A stretch of DNA of 40,408 nucleotides from Elusimicrobiota bacterium. GTDB lineage: Bacteria; Elusimicrobiota; Elusimicrobia; UBA1565. Position 1 is the first letter of the stretch. Every line of letters begins with the position of its first letter. Positions 24,854-32,798 of the stretch are shown piece after piece. The stretch lies in assembly GCA_002401485.1 (NCBI GenBank), contig NVTF01000009.1:1-40408 (forward strand), in the 5' to 3' direction. Under the pieces are notes generated by a model, which did no database searches, was not told the DNA's origin, and worked only from the letters and a program-made list of their open reading frames with translations. A program made the position numbers and the translations under genes.

Positions 24854-24866
24854 TGTAATTATTACA
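24854..24866. promoter_or_regulatory. Perfect 13-bp palindrome, candidate operator
   Basis: TGTAATTATTACA lies between the divergent GYF and gcvT genes. It falls between the expected -10 and -35 of the former. Its right edge overlaps a plus-strand TACAAT (24863-24868) that could be a -10 for gcvT. AATGTACT is repeated at 24871-24878 and 24897-24904. Confidence 0.4.
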
Positions 24867-24918
24867 ATAGAATGTACTGGGACTGCTGATTGTTGTAATG
24901 TACTTCCAGGAAAATTCG

Positions 24919-26019
24919 ATGACCGCTACGGAAACACTGAAGCATACTGCGCTCCACTCTCTCCATACCGATTTGGAGGGAAAAATGGTGCCCTTTCATG
25001 GGTGGGAGCTGCCTGTGCAGTTCTCCTCCATTATGAAGGAGCATAATGCCGTTCGGACCGCTGCGGGCTTGTTTGACGTTAGTCATATGGGCCAGGTTTT
25101 TATTGAAGGTCCCGGCGCGCTCACTCTGCTTCAAAAGATCAACAGCAATGACATTTCACGTCTCAAAGATGGGCGCTCCATGTACTCCCACATGTTGAAC
25201 GAAGCCGGTGGTGTGGTGGATGATGTGATTGTATCCCGAATTGAAGAGGGGCGGTATTTAGTCGTTGTAAACGCTGCAACCCGGGAAAATGATGTCGCCT
25301 GGATTCGCCGTCACGGCGAAGGTTTGGATTTGGAGATTGAGGACCGCAGCGAGTCGCTTGCGATGATCGCGCTGCAGGGGCCGCAGGCCGCCGAATCGAT
25401 GAAGGCGCTTTGTCTGGAAGCTGTTCCCCTAAAACGTTTCGGGGCGATGAAATTGGAGCTTTTTGGACGGACCGTGTGGATTACCCGCACCGGCTATACC
25501 GGTGAAGATGGATTTGAAATTATTTGTCCGCATGAACTCGCGACTCGCGTTTGGCAGACTCTCTCGGCACGGGGCGCGTCATTTGGGCTTCTGCCGTGTG
25601 GTCTTGGCGCGCGGGATACGCTGCGTCTTGAGGCGGGGTATTTGCTGTACGGGTCGGATGTCGACGAGGATCATACCCCCTTTGAGGCTGGTTATGGGTG
25701 GGTTGTGAAACTCAAAAAAGAGACATTCATTGGCAAATCGGCCCTCGAAAAACAGGTCTCGGAAGGCATTCAGCGACGCCTGACCCCCATCCAACTTGTG
25801 GAACGTGGTGTGCTGCGGCCGGATGCGGTTGTTTCCTGTGAGGGTGAAGTGTTGGGAACCCTGTCGAGCGCCACGTTTTCTCCAACGCTGAAGGCGGGCA
25901 TTGGTGTTGGTTATTTTAACCGGCCGGATCTAAAATCCGGAACCCCCGTTTCGGTCCTACTGCATGGCCGCGAATTTCCCGCTGAAGTTGCTGACAGTCC
26001 ATTCTACAAGCGAAGCTGA
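24919..26019 (+). CDS. gcvT: Glycine cleavage system T protein (aminomethyltransferase)
   Basis: GcvT transfers the methylene group of the aminomethyl-lipoyl H protein to tetrahydrofolate and releases ammonia. This 366-residue protein has the family opening (TALHSLHTDLEGKMVPFHGW) and GLFDVSHMGQV. It also has the region LQKINSNDISRLKDGRSMYS with its folate-site Asp, WITRTGYTGEDGFEI and LPCGLGARDTLRLEAGY. Length is normal. The ATG at 24919 has AGGA about 8 nt upstream; the in-frame ATG at 24898 would add seven residues (MYFQENS) that are not part of the family. gcvH follows after 14 nt. The P protein is absent from the window. Confidence 0.97.
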   Translation: MTATETLKHTALHSLHTDLEGKMVPFHGWELPVQFSSIMKEHNAVRTAAGLFDVSHMGQVFIEGPGALTLLQKINSNDISRLKDGRSMYSHMLNEAGGVVDDVIVSRIEEGRYLVVVNAATRENDVAWIRRHGEGLDLEIEDRSESLAMIALQGPQAAESMKALCLEAVPLKRFGAMKLELFGRTVWITRTGYTGEDGFEIICPHELATRVWQTLSARGASFGLLPCGLGARDTLRLEAGYLLYGSDVDEDHTPFEAGYGWVVKLKKETFIGKSALEKQVSEGIQRRLTPIQLVERGVLRPDAVVSCEGEVLGTLSSATFSPTLKAGIGVGYFNRPDLKSGTPVSVLLHGREFPAEVADSPFYKRS

Positions 26020-26033
26020 CCCAGGAGCCCTTC

Positions 26034-26420
26034 ATGCCCGATCCAAAATCGTCTCGTTATATGAAATCTCATGAATGGGTCTCGCTCGAAGGGGACGAGG
26101 CTGTCGTTGGCATTTCCGATCACGCGCAACGCGAAATAACCGACGTGGTTTTTATCGATCTTCCGAAAACCGGCCGAAAGGTCGCGAAAGGGGAGGCCGT
26201 TGCGGTTGTTGAATCCGTCAAGGCTGCATTCGACATCTATGCCCCGGTCGGCGGCGAAATTCTCGCCGTCAACGATGCGGTGACCCAAAACCCGGGCCTG
26301 GCGAATTCCTCTCCGCATAACGAGGGTTGGTTTTTTCGGATCAAGCTTGATGACCCTAAGGAAGCGGAAGCGTTGATGGACCACGCGGCTTACGAAGCCT
26401 TCCTTTCTTCGCAATCCTAG
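26034..26420 (+). CDS. gcvH: Glycine cleavage system H protein
   Basis: This 128-residue GcvH carries lipoate on a lysine in VVESVKAAFDIYAPVGGEI; the lipoylated Lys is in ESVKA at about residue 63. It shuttles the aminomethyl group between the P, T and L proteins. The opening (MKSHEWVSLEGDEAVVGI) and the end (HNEGWFFRIKLDD) match the family. AGGAG is about 6 nt before the ATG. Gene order gcvT-gcvH-lipM-like places lipoylation and its carrier together. Confidence 0.97.
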   Translation: MPDPKSSRYMKSHEWVSLEGDEAVVGISDHAQREITDVVFIDLPKTGRKVAKGEAVAVVESVKAAFDIYAPVGGEILAVNDAVTQNPGLANSSPHNEGWFFRIKLDDPKEAEALMDHAAYEAFLSSQS

Positions 26421-26432
26421 GCGCAAAGAACC

Positions 26433-27149
26433 TTGAAGGGCGTTTTATTTGAGAGTGCGATTCTCGGTGCTGCGGATCAGATGGCACTCGATGAGGCGAT
26501 TTTTGAGGGTGCCGAGCCCGACACCTGTTATTTGCGTTTTTTCCACTGGCCGGGATCCGGCCACGGGGATGCTGTGACCTTCGGGGTTTCGATGGTATAC
26601 GCAAAGGTTGAAGCCGCCGTTGCCGCACATGGATTTCCCCTGAACGCGCCGTTGATTCGCCGCGCAACAGGCGGGGGGATTGTCTACCACGATGGGGATT
26701 TGACCTTTTCATTCGTTTTTCCCTGGTCGCGTCTGTCTTCTCCAGGAATTATCTATAAAAATCTCCATCTGGCCGCCCATCTGGGGCTTCGCTCCCGCGG
26801 TTTTGAGACGCGGCTGTGGGCGCCTCCCAGTGCCGTTGAACAGGTTCCGGGGATCAATACCGAGTGTTTTAGCGGCCCCGAGCCTAAGGATCTGATACTG
26901 CCTGACGGATCAAAAGTATTAGGAGGAGCGTTGCGGCGTCGCGGTGAAACCGGTTTGTACCAAGGATCGATGAGGCCAGAACCTTTTCACGCGGAAAAAT
27001 CCATATTGAAGGATGCGCTCGTTGAAGGAATCGGACTCCAATGGAAGGTTCTCTTTGAATCTCAAGAACTTCCAGGGGAAGCGCTTGCGGCCGCAGAGCG
27101 TTTGAGACACACTAAGTACGCAGTTGATCGATGGAATAAAAGGAGATGA
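26433..27149 (+). CDS. Lipoate/octanoate protein transferase, LipM-like
   Basis: This 238-residue protein of the biotin/lipoate ligase fold has the signature RRATGGGIVYHDGDLTFSFV (about 76-95) and a conserved Lys in DGSKVLGGALRRRG. A cysteine in NTECFSGPEPKDLI falls where octanoyltransferase LipM has its active-site Cys, so transfer of octanoate from acyl carrier protein to GcvH is more likely than ATP-dependent lipoate ligation. The start is TTG at 26433, 12 nt after the gcvH stop; no in-frame ATG lies near. It is located to serve GcvH directly. Lipoate-protein ligase A remains the alternative. Confidence 0.8.
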   Translation: MKGVLFESAILGAADQMALDEAIFEGAEPDTCYLRFFHWPGSGHGDAVTFGVSMVYAKVEAAVAAHGFPLNAPLIRRATGGGIVYHDGDLTFSFVFPWSRLSSPGIIYKNLHLAAHLGLRSRGFETRLWAPPSAVEQVPGINTECFSGPEPKDLILPDGSKVLGGALRRRGETGLYQGSMRPEPFHAEKSILKDALVEGIGLQWKVLFESQELPGEALAAAERLRHTKYAVDRWNKRR

Positions 27150-27153
27150 CAAC

Positions 27154-27384
27154 ATGAAAGCGTTCGTTCTTTGCAAGTTGATTGCGGGTCTCGAGCAGAA
27201 GGCTATGAATCAAATTAGGACCATCAACGGGATTACAGACGTGTTCCTTACTTTCGGCTCGTGGGACGCGGTTCTTCAGACGGAAGCGGATACAATCGAC
27301 AAATTGAGCGGACTTATTGTCAGGGAAATTCGAGGGATCCACGGCGTTCAAACGACGGAGACTCTTGTGACGACTAACCTCTAG
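27154..27384 (+). CDS. Stand-alone Lrp/AsnC ligand-binding (RAM) domain
   Basis: This 76-residue protein consists only of the alpha/beta RAM domain of Lrp/AsnC regulators (AFVLCKLIAGLEQKAMNQI, DVFLTFGSWDAVLQTEADT, VREIRGIHGVQTTETLVT). There is no helix-turn-helix. Such proteins bind amino acids or small effectors and may modulate a partner. The ATG at 27154 is fixed by a strong AAAAGGAG about 7 nt upstream; it starts just after the lipM-like stop. Location after gcvT-gcvH suggests glycine sensing; this is inference. Confidence 0.88.
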   Translation: MKAFVLCKLIAGLEQKAMNQIRTINGITDVFLTFGSWDAVLQTEADTIDKLSGLIVREIRGIHGVQTTETLVTTNL

Positions 27385-27421
27385 AAAAAGCCGCATTCTT
27401 TTTAGTACCGTAGGACACACA

Positions 27422-27886
27422 ATGGAACAGCTCTCCGGGGGAATCGATCCCAAAGAAAAACTTGTACTCATCGTAGACGACGATGAGAGTATTCTCGATC
27501 TGCTTGAGCATGTAGTGAAAAAAGAAGGGTTTCGCGTTGACCGGGCGACCGATGGGCAGGAAGCGATTCGCAAAGTAGATGTCGCCATCCCCGATGCGAT
27601 TGTGCTCGATTTTATGCTCCCCGGCATGGGTGGATTTGAAGTCGCCAAGGAATTGCAGTCGGGAGAAGCACGCAGCGTTCCTATCCTCGTGATTACGGGC
27701 CGCAAAATCGACCAAGCGACGATCGATATGATTTTGCAGGAGTCCAACGTCCGCGAGTATATTGAGAAGCCAATCAAGCCAGCGGTCCTCGCGGGACGTC
27801 TGCATAAATTGCTCGGTACGAAGGCCCCCAGCGGGGGAGGATTTGATCGCCAGCAGAGACGGGGCGGTCTTTCCGGCAGTTGGTAG
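27422..27886 (+). CDS. Single-domain response regulator
   Basis: This 154-residue receiver protein has the acidic pocket LIVDDDES (about 18-25), the phosphoacceptor Asp in AIVLDFMLPG, the Thr in ILVITGR and the Lys in YIEKPIKP. All key residues are intact, so it should be phosphorylated. No output domain follows; a glycine-rich, basic tail (about 138-154) ends the protein. The cognate kinase is not in the window. TAGGA about 7 nt upstream is a fair ribosome site. A small membrane-protein gene starts a few bases after its stop. Confidence 0.92.
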   Translation: MEQLSGGIDPKEKLVLIVDDDESILDLLEHVVKKEGFRVDRATDGQEAIRKVDVAIPDAIVLDFMLPGMGGFEVAKELQSGEARSVPILVITGRKIDQATIDMILQESNVREYIEKPIKPAVLAGRLHKLLGTKAPSGGGFDRQQRRGGLSGSW

Positions 27887-27891
27887 GTGGC

Positions 27892-28350
27892 GTGCGCACC
27901 GCTTTAGGGTGGTTTAAATATCTACTGATCTGCCTCGTTTTTGTCTTCGGCGCCGTCTATATCGATCTTGTTCTTCGGGCCCGGACCGCCTTTTATGAAG
28001 GTGAGAAGTTTTTGGCCTGGCACGCTAATCCCGCTGATAAGAAGGCCCATTTCCAGGCCCGATATACAATCGCCGTCGCCGAATTAAATCGCGACCTGAA
28101 GGCGGGTCGTATGGATGAAACGGAGTTTAAGCAGCGTACATCGCTGGAAGAATTTCGCCGCGACGAAGCCGTCGCCGAGAGTTCCCTGAAATACGCCTAC
28201 CATTGGTTTAAAACCGCGGTGGATCTCTTCTCTCCGCCTGACAGCAAGTGGGTGCGCCTCTCTCGGGAAAAAATGGCGAGCACGAAAACGATGTGGAAGG
28301 CCGAACTCGACGCCGCCAAGATTCCCTACGAAGAGTATATGCTCGAGTAA
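27892..28350 (+). CDS. Small membrane-anchored protein, unknown
   Basis: This 152-residue protein has one N-terminal membrane segment (WFKYLLICLVFVFGAVYIDLVL) followed by a charged helical domain (about 35-150) with a repeat-like pattern of Trp, Tyr and Phe (KFLAWHANPADKKAHF, LKYAYHWFKTAVDLF). GTG at 27892 is chosen with AGGTGG upstream. The TAA stop overlaps the ATG of the next gene (TAATG). Family unknown; likely partner of the following membrane protease. Confidence 0.72.
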   Translation: MRTALGWFKYLLICLVFVFGAVYIDLVLRARTAFYEGEKFLAWHANPADKKAHFQARYTIAVAELNRDLKAGRMDETEFKQRTSLEEFRRDEAVAESSLKYAYHWFKTAVDLFSPPDSKWVRLSREKMASTKTMWKAELDAAKIPYEEYMLE

Positions 28351-29048
28351 TGGCTTCGAAGCGCCGTCGTCGGTCTCCGGCGTTTACGGTGCTCGGTCTT
28401 GTTCTCATTCCCACCGCCGTTGCTGCCGCTCTTGCGGCGGCCCACACCTTATTTTCACTCGCCGCATCCGTCACCTACTTTTCCGCGGGTTTCGGCGCCG
28501 TCCTTTTTGCCCATATGGTGGGAGTGCTTCGGGGGGAGCGCGCCTATGTATTCGCGCATGAATTGACGCACGCCGCAGCCGCGTGGTTTCAAGGCGGAAA
28601 GGTTCTCGCATTTGTGGTCAAGGCCGATAGCGGCCATGTTGATCTCTCGAAGATGAACGCGTTTATCGCTTTGGCGCCGTATTGGATTCCTCTCTACGCG
28701 CTTGCGACAGTCGGAGTGTATCGTCTTGCCATATGGTCCGGTCCGTGGCCAAAACAGGAAGAGTTTTTTCTAGCGGCGATGGGAGGGGCTCTCGCCTTTC
28801 ATTTCGCACATACGGCGCGGGCGTTGTGGTCGACGCACCAAAGCGATCTTGATCATTTGGGAATTACCTTGTCGTTATCCTTGATAGCGCTTTTAAATGC
28901 CGGGGTCCTTCTGGGCGCGCTTAAATGTCTGTTTCCTCAAGCGGTGTCGGTGAGCAATAGTTTGCGATGGGTTATGAGTGTGACCAAGACATTTTGGGGG
29001 GCATTGGCCAGCGGTGTAGGCGATGTCCTGCGGGCAACGGCAACATGA
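28350..29048 (+). CDS. M50-like membrane metalloprotease
   Basis: This 232-residue protein has about five membrane segments and the motif FAHELTH (about 71-77) within a hydrophobic helix, as in site-2 protease-type (M50) enzymes. The segment AFVVKADSGHVDLSK resembles the loop of M50B relatives. A late acidic residue in THQSDLDHLG could be the third zinc ligand. The start is ATG at 28350, overlapping the TAA of the preceding gene by one base, rather than an earlier ATG at 28248 inside that gene. It overlaps the following gene by 4 nt. Intramembrane protease activity is plausible but not certain. Confidence 0.65.
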   Translation: MASKRRRRSPAFTVLGLVLIPTAVAAALAAAHTLFSLAASVTYFSAGFGAVLFAHMVGVLRGERAYVFAHELTHAAAAWFQGGKVLAFVVKADSGHVDLSKMNAFIALAPYWIPLYALATVGVYRLAIWSGPWPKQEEFFLAAMGGALAFHFAHTARALWSTHQSDLDHLGITLSLSLIALLNAGVLLGALKCLFPQAVSVSNSLRWVMSVTKTFWGALASGVGDVLRATAT

Positions 29049-29632
29049 CGCCTGAACTCGTGCGGGAGTTTAAGCGCAAAGCATTTCATCTCTTGAGTCT
29101 GGTTCATCTCGGGGCGTTTTGGGCGTTGGGACAAAAGAATGCCGCCATTGCTGTGCTGGCTTTCACCGCGTTGTCGCTCCTTGTCGAAACATTTCGACTT
29201 CGTAATCGAGGGTTCAACAACTGGCTTATTAATCGTTTGGGCGGAATCCATCGAGAAAAGGAAAAAAACAAAATGAGCGGGATCGTCTGGACCTCGCTCG
29301 GCTGTTTCGGAACCATTGTTCTCTTCGGCGAACAACCCCGCGTCGTCTCTGCGGGAATTCTCTTCCTGGCTCTCGGGGATGGCGTCGCCGCCCTGGCCGG
29401 TCGCGCGTGGGGCGTTCACAAATGGCCGGCCCTCGACGGCAAAAAAAGCCTCGAAGGCTCCGCCGCATGTTTCCTGGCGTGTCTAATTTCCGCTATCAGC
29501 CTCGGCATCAATCTCCCCGCCGCCGCTCTAGGCGCCCTCTCAGCCACGATCGTCGAAATCCTCCCCGTCCCCATCGATGACAACCTCTGGCTCCCTATCA
29601 TCTCCGCCGCAGTCGTCTCCACTGTTATATAG
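29045..29632 (+). CDS. Dolichol/phytol-kinase-like membrane protein
   Basis: This 195-residue multi-spanning protein resembles the CTP-dependent polyprenol/phytol kinase and phosphatidate cytidylyltransferase family. It begins with FKRKAFHLLSLVHLG, has ILFLALGDGVAALAGRAWG and then KKSLEGSAACF, the conserved GDxxAAxxGxxxG...KSxEGS pattern. It would phosphorylate a lipid alcohol. ATG 29045 overlaps the TGA of the previous gene. Its TAG stop (29630-29632) includes the first G of a MITE-like element, so the C-terminus may have been altered by insertion. The last third uses C-ending codons far more than neighbouring genes do. Confidence 0.75.
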   Translation: MTPELVREFKRKAFHLLSLVHLGAFWALGQKNAAIAVLAFTALSLLVETFRLRNRGFNNWLINRLGGIHREKEKNKMSGIVWTSLGCFGTIVLFGEQPRVVSAGILFLALGDGVAALAGRAWGVHKWPALDGKKSLEGSAACFLACLISAISLGINLPAAALGALSATIVEILPVPIDDNLWLPIISAAVVSTVI

Positions 29633-29842
29633 GGGTCTGTCCCCGAGTTATTTGACTTATTGAGGGGGATTTAGGCGGATTTCAGTTTTAATTGAATCGC
29701 TCGAATTCCAATTATCTTCTTGAGATATATGTAATTCTTTAACTAAATAAAGGATTTTTTATTAATCCCCATTGGCTGGGCCCATGTTGGAGCAAAGGAA
29801 TGGGTCGCGGGCAATAAGTCAAATAACTCGGGGACAGACCCC
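29632..29842. mobile_element. MITE-like element with perfect 31-bp terminal inverted repeats
   Basis: The left end (29632-29662) starts GGGGTCTGTCCCCGAGTT and its exact reverse complement occupies 29812-29842. The 149-bp interior is AT-rich and without a gene. The outer GGGGTCTGTCCCC is itself a small palindrome. The transcript of either strand would fold into a 31-bp stem, so it may also act as a terminator between the kinase-like gene and the AsmA operon. No target-site duplication is visible. Such palindromic ends are often mobilised by Y1/REP-type or other transposases supplied in trans; none is in the window. Confidence 0.85.
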
Positions 29843-29857
29843 CAGCCTCCAATGAGC

Positions 29858-29863
29858 TAGAAT
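29858..29863 (+). promoter_or_regulatory. -10 box of the AsmA-pyrE operon
   Basis: TAGAAT lies 8 nt before GTG 29872 and 16 nt after the MITE-like element. No -35 of its own is visible. Confidence 0.4.
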
Positions 29864-29871
29864 AGTCCTGA

Positions 29872-32214
29872 GTGGAAATGAAGAAAGTTCAAAAAGTTCA
29901 TACTAGAAAACCCTATCCGCGAGGTGAGCGGCGGCGCTTGCAGGCGTGGCGCAATGGGGTGATTTGGCTTGGGCGATTTTTTGCCGGGGTTTTGCTTTTT
30001 GTCACCTTTCTGGCAGGGGCTGCGTTTTTAGCTCTGCGATTTTATGTGACTCCGGAGATGCTGCGGGATCGAATGATCTCAGCGCTGGAAACTACGTTTC
30101 ATCGTCCGGTTAAAATTGATCACGTCACTCTTGTTGTACATCAGGGGCTCAAGGTCGAGGGGCTTGAGGTTGCCGAATCGGAAGAGTTTCCAGGAAAGGT
30201 TTTTATTTCGAGCGAATTTCTGCTGGTGACTTTTAATCCGGCATCATTGCTTCGCGGCACTCTCGAGCTTGGAAAGGTTCTGCTCATGCGCCCCGAAATT
30301 AATCTTGTTCGTCGTCGTGATGGGACTTGGAATATACAAGACGTTTTGACGCGTCCCCCGGGAAAAAGGGGGCGGTTTTCTCTGCCGCCGTTATCGGCTG
30401 CAAAAACAATTGTAATCGAGGGAGGGCGCCTGCGCGTGCGGGATATCCCCCGAAAACTGGACGTTATGTTTTCTGAATTTGGATTTGAGGCTGACGAATT
30501 CAAAATCAGCGATGCGTTTCCTGTTCGGATGAAGTTCGTGAATCGATCGAAGATCGGATTCAAAATGGTCCGGGCAAATTTTGAGTTGGAGGGGAATGTT
30601 AATCTGGCCGCATTTCGACCCGAGAAAGCGACACTTGTCGCGAATTCCCTCGTGATGACGATTGATGGGAAACCGGTCAAGATTTCGGGTGAAGTGCGAA
30701 ACATGACCGCGCCCGAGATTGATATAAAACTGAAGCTCCCTGCCTTAACTGCGGCCGATCTGGGTCGTTATAAGCCAACGCCGTCCTGGGTCGATTTCCC
30801 TGCGAGTCAATGGGAGGCGCGCCTGCGGCCGGTCCTGACATCAACAGCCACCACCAATCCGGGAGGGGAGGTTGAACTTTCCACAACGCCGCCGACGCTG
30901 ATCGCCTATCATGTCCCGCATCTATCGGTGTCATTGGGCGGCCTGCGTCTTGGGGCCTGGGGGCGTTACCGTCTCTCGGATGGAAATATCTCCGCAACCC
31001 TCCGCCTTGCGGGTGTGGACCTGAGCAAAATTCCGGTGCTTTACCCGCCTTGGAAAGAAAATTTGCCGAAAGGACGTGCCACGGGGACTCTTAGTTTTCG
31101 AGGTCCTTGGCAAAAGCCGGTCTTCCATCGGGCGGCGCTGCAATTGCGCGGACTCAATCTTAAGTTTTGGAAAGGCAAGCGCATAACGAAGGGCGATATA
31201 AACCTAAGGATCCGTGACGGGTGGCAGGATTTGGATGTGAGCGTTCTTAAAGGAAATTGGGTCGCCTACGGAAACTCCTTGTCCAATATAAATTTCAAGT
31301 CGACGGTTAGAAACGGGGACATGGTGGTATCCGCGTTGGGGCTGACGTGGAATGACAGCAACATCGATTTAAAGGGCTGCATCAAGAACGTTCGCCGCCC
31401 CACCGAAGTTTTTCTTGATGGTGAAATCGACCAGGCTCGTGTGGACGAATCCTACGCTGCGATCGAAAATGTTCTTCGCCTACGCCGGCGCGAGAAAGGA
31501 CTGCCGGATGTCGGGGATAAGGGATGGGCGCAAATCCTAAAAGATGGAATTCCGCCGCGTTTCCCCGATATGACCGGAGAGCTCCGATGGCGCAAGGCTT
31601 ATAGTCCGAATTTTGAAACGGACAACTTTAAGCTGGTCTGGGATTTGAATGATATCGCTAAGGGACTGGATAATTTGAATGGTCGTTTTCGAATGAGTTT
31701 TGGACCCGGTCGGATGAAGGATATCCCGGTCATGCGAAAGAGTCATGTGTTGGTTGACCTGCTGCTGATTCCCTACGTAGAAATGCATCGTCTTGCCAAA
31801 GGGGGACGTTTGTCTCTGGACAAGCTTTTCCCTGATACAATGGATTTCACTAAAGCCTATGGAGAATTCGGCGCCAACCGGGGAATCGTCGATGTGGATT
31901 TCGCGCATTTTGACAGCACGGAATTTGTTTCCTATTCGGATGGGAAGGTTGATTTTCCTCAGGAGAAAACGAATCTTCATGTGCTGCTAAGGCTTCCGAA
32001 GGCATCGAAAAACCTGGCATCGAAACTTCTCGATGAGAAATCACGCCCCTCCATCGATGTTAATCTAGTGGGCAACCTAAACAGCCCCAACATTGAATTT
32101 AATTTAAGAAGCATCAAGGGCGACGATATTGAGAATGCGCTGGCCGCTGCCCTCCAGCGCGTGACCCCATTTCCGTCGCTCGAAGACCACCTGACCTGCG
32201 GGAGGAACCCATGA
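29872..32214 (+). CDS. AsmA-like envelope protein
   Basis: This 780-residue protein has a basic N-terminus, one membrane segment (FFAGVLLFVTFLAGAAFLAL, about 36-55) and a long beta-rich periplasmic region. The start of that region (MISALETTFHRPVKIDHVTL and GTLELGKVLLMRPEINLVRR) is typical of AsmA/TamB-like proteins, which form hydrophobic grooves for lipid transport to the outer membrane. The first 30 residues are unusually Lys- and Arg-rich. GTG at 29872 is used; ATG at 29878 is the alternative. It overlaps pyrE by 4 nt, an odd pairing with nucleotide-metabolism genes. Confidence 0.82.
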   Translation: MEMKKVQKVHTRKPYPRGERRRLQAWRNGVIWLGRFFAGVLLFVTFLAGAAFLALRFYVTPEMLRDRMISALETTFHRPVKIDHVTLVVHQGLKVEGLEVAESEEFPGKVFISSEFLLVTFNPASLLRGTLELGKVLLMRPEINLVRRRDGTWNIQDVLTRPPGKRGRFSLPPLSAAKTIVIEGGRLRVRDIPRKLDVMFSEFGFEADEFKISDAFPVRMKFVNRSKIGFKMVRANFELEGNVNLAAFRPEKATLVANSLVMTIDGKPVKISGEVRNMTAPEIDIKLKLPALTAADLGRYKPTPSWVDFPASQWEARLRPVLTSTATTNPGGEVELSTTPPTLIAYHVPHLSVSLGGLRLGAWGRYRLSDGNISATLRLAGVDLSKIPVLYPPWKENLPKGRATGTLSFRGPWQKPVFHRAALQLRGLNLKFWKGKRITKGDINLRIRDGWQDLDVSVLKGNWVAYGNSLSNINFKSTVRNGDMVVSALGLTWNDSNIDLKGCIKNVRRPTEVFLDGEIDQARVDESYAAIENVLRLRRREKGLPDVGDKGWAQILKDGIPPRFPDMTGELRWRKAYSPNFETDNFKLVWDLNDIAKGLDNLNGRFRMSFGPGRMKDIPVMRKSHVLVDLLLIPYVEMHRLAKGGRLSLDKLFPDTMDFTKAYGEFGANRGIVDVDFAHFDSTEFVSYSDGKVDFPQEKTNLHVLLRLPKASKNLASKLLDEKSRPSIDVNLVGNLNSPNIEFNLRSIKGDDIENALAAALQRVTPFPSLEDHLTCGRNP

Positions 32215-32798
32215 GCCGGACCCCCAAGCTCGATGTTGTCGGCATCCTACAAGAACATGGCGCGATATTAGAAGGTCATTACCGTTTGCCATCGGGATTG
32301 CATACTTCGAAATTCGTCCAACCCGAGAGGGTTTTGCAGTTTCCAAATCTTGCCCGCAAATTTGCGGCAGCGATTTGCCGAAATTTTCCTGAAAAGGCGG
32401 ATGTCGTTGTCTCTTCCAGCATGGGGGGGCTGGTGCTGGGGCAGGAAGTCGCCCGCGAGCGCAAGTGCCGGTCGATCTTTTTTGAACGGTTCGGTGGGGT
32501 GATGGGGCTTCGCCCTCACTTTCACCTCAAACGCGGGGAACGGGTTCTTATCGTTGAGGACGTTTTGATGGCCGGGCGGACGACGGGCGAATTGATCCAT
32601 ACCGCAGCGGAGTTGGGCGCGACTGTTATCGGCGTGGGGGTTGTGGTGGATCGCTCCACCGGCGCGCTTGATCTCGGTGTTCCCGTGCGAGCGTTGGTGA
32701 CTCTTCCGATTCCGGTTTCCACATCTGAAGATTGCAGCGCTTGCACCCGCAAGGTGCCCTTGTCGGCGCCGTATGAGAATGGGACGGGGGGAAAATGA
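32211..32798 (+). CDS. pyrE: Orotate phosphoribosyltransferase
   Basis: PyrE joins orotate and PRPP to form orotidine monophosphate in pyrimidine synthesis. This 195-residue protein has the start ILQEHGAILEGHYRLPSGLH, the PPi loop region SSSMGGLVLGQEVA and the PRPP motif VLIVEDVLMAGRTTGE. A C-terminal CSACTRKVP resembles the Cys pair of the Thermus-type family. ATG overlaps the AsmA-like stop (ATGA). Length is normal; the purB gene overlaps it by 4 nt, so purine and pyrimidine enzymes are co-expressed. Confidence 0.95.
   Translation: MSRTPKLDVVGILQEHGAILEGHYRLPSGLHTSKFVQPERVLQFPNLARKFAAAICRNFPEKADVVVSSSMGGLVLGQEVARERKCRSIFFERFGGVMGLRPHFHLKRGERVLIVEDVLMAGRTTGELIHTAAELGATVIGVGVVVDRSTGALDLGVPVRALVTLPIPVSTSEDCSACTRKVPLSAPYENGTGGK

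Noticed and set aside
24869-24918. Glycine riboswitch before gcvT
   Set aside because: The leader is only about 50 nt and has none of the expected paired aptamer structure.
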